A DNA stretch of 64,000 bases from assembly GCA_017621875.1 (NCBI GenBank), contig JAGASE010000002.1, forward strand, positions 1 to 64,000, in the 5' to 3' direction. Of this stretch, positions 63,604 through 64,000 are shown one piece after another. The notes below the pieces were generated by a model. It worked only from the letters and a program-made list of their open reading frames with translations, searched no databases and was not told the origin of the DNA. The position numbers and the translations under genes are program-made. This stretch comes from Clostridia bacterium (GTDB taxonomy: Bacteria; Bacillota; Clostridia; UBA1381). Positions within the stretch are counted from its first letter, which is position 1, and the number at the start of each line of letters is the position of its first letter.

Positions 63604-63772
63604 ACCGCTTTCCGCCTCCCTTACAAACCTTTCCGTATTCCTCTATGGTAAGTACCAGCTCAGGAAAAAGAGAGCCTTTCTTTAGTGCGTCTTCAGCACT
63701 GTAAACTGTATTCAGCTGCTGAATAGGAACATACCCGTAACCCAGGCAGCGACATTCACGTGTCATTTCCAT
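63593..63772 (-). CDS. cotJA: Spore coat-associated protein CotJA
   Basis: 59 residues from the ATG at 63772; an ATG two codons later is also possible. The core LGYGYVPIQQLNTVYSAEDALKKGSLFPEL matches CotJA (YVPxQ...Y...AL..GTLFPEL). First gene of cotJABC and overlaps cotJB. A sigma-E-like promoter lies about 100 bases upstream. The frame extends somewhat further upstream without a better start. Confidence 0.85.
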   Translation of the reverse strand: MEMTRECRCLGYGYVPIQQLNTVYSAEDALKKGSLFPELVLTIEEYGKVCKGGGKRYDS

Positions 63773-64000
63773 ATTGATTTCATAGCCTTTCTGTCCGCAA
63801 AATATTAGTTTCTCGCCTTATCTGCGGACGGATAAGACGCAGCAGGCACATTTGGTTAATTACGAAGTATACAAGGTTTATGCCTGTGTTAACATAATAT
63901 GCAATTTTATGTAAACCTGTGAAAGGGTATAGGTATCAAATTGCTACATTGAAGCAATAAGTCCAATAAAAATATTGTCAAAAAATTGAAACTTATTTAA
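63773..64000. other. Upstream region of cotJA to window end
   Basis: 228 AT-rich bases with no gene. Besides the sigma-E-like promoter, a TTGACA-like hexamer occurs on the minus strand near 63975, without a good -10. Nothing else is recognised. Confidence 0.5.
63874..63902 (-). promoter_or_regulatory. Putative sigma-E promoter of cotJ
   Basis: On the minus strand GCATATT (63896-63902), 13-bp spacer, CATAAACCT (63874-63882), close to the sigma-E consensus (ATA near -35, CATA near -10). Mother-cell expression fits cotJ genes of Bacillus. Confidence 0.5.

Overview
The window looks like the chromosome of a spore-forming, S-layer-bearing member of the Clostridia. The evidence is a complete spoIIIAA-AH operon, cotJ spore-coat genes, SLH-domain proteins, a meso-DAP-type MurE (DNPR motif), TTG/GTG starts with strong Shine-Dalgarno sites, and a Firmicute-style dcw cluster. 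The many secreted carbohydrate-active proteins suggest a polysaccharide degrader, perhaps a gut Monoglobales/Oscillospirales-like lineage. That placement is inference; no rRNA or tRNA gene is visible.

Layout. 1-562: 3' end of a GH38 alpha-mannosidase. 980-17999: six large secreted proteins on the + strand (an SLH protein, an unrecognised 817-aa protein, two carbohydrate-binding/FN3 proteins, and two paralogous clan-A glycosidases that carry a binding module inside the catalytic barrel). 18000-18810: non-coding, with terminators, a 110-bp MITE-like inverted repeat and a hairpin cluster. 18828-21777 (-): tex-lgt. 21928-32586: dcw cluster mraZ-rsmH-ftsL-pbp-murE-murF-mraY-ftsW-murG, without murD, ftsQ or ftsZ. 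32624-35900: an IS1595-like mobile element. 35974-42702: a transglutaminase-like protein, rsfS-leuS, htpG and a small DUF3006-like gene. 42881-53201: alaS-truB-ribF-(GlmU acetyltransferase domain)-pth-mfd-prsA. 53220-53568: a likely structured non-coding RNA with its own promoter and terminator. 53599-55913: an XRE regulator divergent from a SLOG-like gene, then a zinc-ribbon/YARHG membrane protein. 56185-57889: carD-ispD-ispF. 58010-63134: spoIIIAA-AH and an Asp23-family gene. 63239-63772 (-): cotJA-cotJB and a truncated cotJC.

The most unusual object is the 3277-bp mobile element. It has 58-bp imperfect terminal inverted repeats and an exact 8-bp target duplication (TTTTTTGT), and it sits in the T-tract of the murG terminator. 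Its left arm carries about 20 copies of a 10-bp palindrome (TTTTATAAAA) spaced every 21-22 bp, that is, every two helical turns. Unique 11-12-nt spacers separate them, and a consensus promoter for a zinc-ribbon DDE transposase with a C-terminal SAP-like extension follows. A passenger lipoprotein gene occupies the right arm. The array is neither coding nor CRISPR and is the best candidate here for an undescribed cis-acting system.

Functionally, the core of the window couples wall precursor synthesis and division (dcw cluster), translation quality and tRNA charging (leuS, alaS, truB, pth, rsfS), transcription-coupled repair (mfd), protein folding (htpG, prsA), isoprenoid precursors (ispDF) and sporulation (spoIIIA, cotJ). 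The first 18 kb are devoted to cell-surface glycan capture and hydrolysis.
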